Below, piece by piece: positions 5,513 to 6,578 of a DNA stretch of 6,578 bases. The DNA is taken from positions 1 to 6,578 of the forward strand of contig JAUWCW010000113.1 of assembly GCA_030609125.1 (NCBI GenBank), in the 5' to 3' direction. The stretch's first letter is position 1; every line of letters begins with the position of its first letter. Both the position numbers and the translations under genes were made by a program. The notes beneath the pieces were generated by a model. It had not been told where the DNA came from and searched no databases. It worked only from the letters and a program-made list of their open reading frames with translations. The DNA is from JAUWCW01 sp030609125 [NCBI: Candidatus Rokuibacteriota bacterium] (GTDB taxonomy: Bacteria > JAUVQV01).

Positions 5513-6283
5513 ATGCGCGTGCTGATCATCACCCTGGCGGTGTTCTTCTCCGCGGCGGCGCTCTTCGTAACGACGATGACCTTCCGGCTCCCGGCCCGGG
5601 AAGCCGCTTCGACGGCAGGCCGCACGTTGGAGGGGGAGGCGAAAATCTCCGCGGCCCTTAAGGAATCCCCGGCAAGGATCAGCCGGCAGCAAGCCGCCGG
5701 CGAGGCTGCACTATCCGAGCTGTGGCGGGAAATATACGGTCTCAACGATGAGTTGGCCGTCCCCGTCCCCGCTGCCCCCCCCCGTAAGAATTCCATCCCG
5801 GCAGAGGACCGGCCCCGCCGGGAACCGGGTGCGACGCCGCCGGAAGAGCCTCCGGCACAGCGCTACCCGGTGGTAACCGGGGCGGAAGAGGAAGGCCGGC
5901 TGATCGCCATCCTGGGAGGGGGCCTTTTCCCCCCCGGCGAGAAGACGCCATCGGAAGAGCTCCTCCAGGCCATCCTCAGGATGCTGCCGGCAATCGTCAT
6001 CAGCCCCGAATCCCTGATCGTCGTCGAGGGCCACGCCGACAGCACCCCGATAAAATCCGGCGCGGGGGGAACCTCTTCCGACAAAAAAGCCCTCTCGCTC
6101 CAGAGGGCGGAGGCCATAGCCCGCCTGCTGGAGGAAGAAGGGGTTGACCCGGCCCGCATAGCCATCGCCGGCTACGGAGACACGAGACCTCTGGCGCCGA
6201 ATACCACCGAGGACGGCCGGGCCGAAAACCGCCGTGTTGAAATAAGGCTCGTTCCCCACAGTACGGCATCACAGCAGCGGTAA
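5513..6283 (+). CDS. Membrane-anchored OmpA-family peptidoglycan-binding protein
   Basis: The 256-residue protein has an N-terminal hydrophobic span (about 3-22) that serves as an uncleaved anchor or signal. A helical segment (about 36-82) and a Pro/Arg/Glu-rich linker (about 84-118) follow. The C-terminal OmpA-like domain (about 128-247) contains V-E-G-H-A-D-S-T-P (171-179), L-S-L-Q-R-A (194-199), G-Y-G-D (220-223) and N-R-R-V-E-I (239-244). Asp176 and Arg198 correspond to the pair that grips diaminopimelate in OmpA-type domains. About seven extra residues sit between these motifs. The layout (one span, linker, OmpA domain) is MotB-like, but the N-terminus lacks the MotB/ExbD channel Asp pattern, so it is more likely a structural tether to the wall. 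A GGGGA stands about eight bases before the ATG. The ATPase gene follows 19 bases later, so they are probably an operon. Confidence 0.9.
   Translation: MRVLIITLAVFFSAAALFVTTMTFRLPAREAASTAGRTLEGEAKISAALKESPARISRQQAAGEAALSELWREIYGLNDELAVPVPAAPPRKNSIPAEDRPRREPGATPPEEPPAQRYPVVTGAEEEGRLIAILGGGLFPPGEKTPSEELLQAILRMLPAIVISPESLIVVEGHADSTPIKSGAGGTSSDKKALSLQRAEAIARLLEEEGVDPARIAIAGYGDTRPLAPNTTEDGRAENRRVEIRLVPHSTASQQR
5775..5783 (+). repeat. C9 homopolymer in the OmpA-like gene linker
   Basis: Nine consecutive C encode part of the Ala-Pro-Pro stretch in the linker. Slippage here would remove the OmpA domain. A C8 run also occurs at 1429-1436 in the thioredoxin-fold gene. Confidence 0.75.
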
Positions 6284-6302
6284 GCAGCGGAGAAAGGAGC
6301 GC

Positions 6303-6578
6303 ATGTACACCAGCCATTTCGGTTTGACGGCCCTGCCCTTCGAAAACGTCCCCGATCCCGCCTTCTTCTTCGACAGCGGCGACTATCACAGGGTGCTGGA
6401 GCGCATGACCCACTCTCTCACCGCCGGCAAGGGCCTGATGGCCGTTGCGGGACCCGTCGGCGCCGGGAAGACAACGCTGAGCCAGAAGCTGATGGCCGAC
6501 CTGCCCGAGACGACCCGGCTGGTCTGGCTGGCCGAGCCGCCCGGGACGGCTTCCGATCTGCTCCTCTTTCTCTCCCAG
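6303..6578 (+). CDS. ExeA/GspA-type AAA+ ATPase, N-terminal part (cut by window end)
   Basis: Only the first 92 residues are present; the frame is open to the last base. The N-terminus M-Y-x3-F-G-L-x3-P-F (1-13) followed by P-D-P-x-F-F-F (17-23) is the characteristic opening of the ExeA/GspA family, which includes MSHA-pilus MshM-like and exosortase-associated ATPases. A Walker A motif G-P-V-G-A-G-K-T lies at 50-57. These ATPases work at the inner membrane to help assemble secretion, pilus or polysaccharide export structures, often through peptidoglycan contact. AAAGGAG just upstream (6293-6299) gives a strong ribosome-binding site for ATG 6303. The preceding peptidoglycan-binding OmpA-like protein fits an ATPase-plus-wall-anchor pair. 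Walker B, sensor and any C-terminal domain are beyond the window, so the subfamily cannot be decided. Confidence 0.88.
   Translation, partial: MYTSHFGLTALPFENVPDPAFFFDSGDYHRVLERMTHSLTAGKGLMAVAGPVGAGKTTLSQKLMADLPETTRLVWLAEPPGTASDLLLFLSQ

Noticed and set aside
5007-5525. Plus-strand frame of 172 codons opposite the metallopeptidase
   Set aside because: The minus strand carries the HEXXHXXGXXD site and a good ribosome-binding site, so that strand is coding.
2461-6283. Zorya-type defence system or flagellar stator (MotA-like plus OmpA-domain protein)
   Set aside because: The anchor next to the channel has no OmpA domain, the OmpA-domain protein lies in a separate unit without a MotB channel motif, the channel lacks a long cytoplasmic tail, and no helicase or nuclease gene is present.

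Overview
The window is GC-rich and densely packed. Genes are separated by a few bases or overlap at stop/start codons, and GTG and TTG starts are used. A lipoprotein multiheme c-type cytochrome, a periplasmic TlpA-like thiol protein, a compact MotA/TolQ/ExbB-type channel and an ExeA-like ATPase suggest a diderm bacterium with a respiratory periplasm. The Desulfuromonadales/Geobacterales (old Deltaproteobacteria) are my best guess. This is inferred from gene content; no marker gene is present.

Left part (1-348): little is coding. Positions 220-348 encode the N-terminal half of a PilZ (c-di-GMP-binding) domain that stops abruptly where the next gene begins; it looks like a remnant.

Main operon (345-4976, + strand), six genes: (1) a lipoprotein cytochrome with seven CXXCH sites and three expanded heme-like sites in three repeat units; (2) an exported tandem thioredoxin-fold protein whose first domain lost its cysteines; (3) a small ExbB/TolQ/MotA-like membrane protein; (4) an ExbD/MotB-like single-span anchor fused to a periplasmic domain resembling YfaP/DUF2135; (5) an unrecognised two-TM protein; (6) an unrecognised exported protein with a Cys-His-Cys motif and an internal duplication. 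Junctions are GTGA and ATGA overlaps, an 11-base overlap, a 32-base gap and a 17-base gap, so co-transcription is very likely. The set reads as a proton-motive-force-driven envelope module (genes 3-5) coupled to periplasmic redox proteins (genes 1-2). Its function is not known to me and it is the best candidate here for an undescribed system.

Right part: a convergent minus-strand gene (5082-5444) encodes a small HEXXH zincin-like metallopeptidase. A 68-base divergent region separates it from a membrane-anchored OmpA-domain protein (5513-6283). Nineteen bases later a GspA/ExeA-type AAA+ ATPase begins (6303) and runs off the window with its Walker A intact. The last two form their own unit, which would link ATPase activity to peptidoglycan-anchored envelope or secretion machinery.

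No tRNA, rRNA, CRISPR array or insertion sequence was seen.
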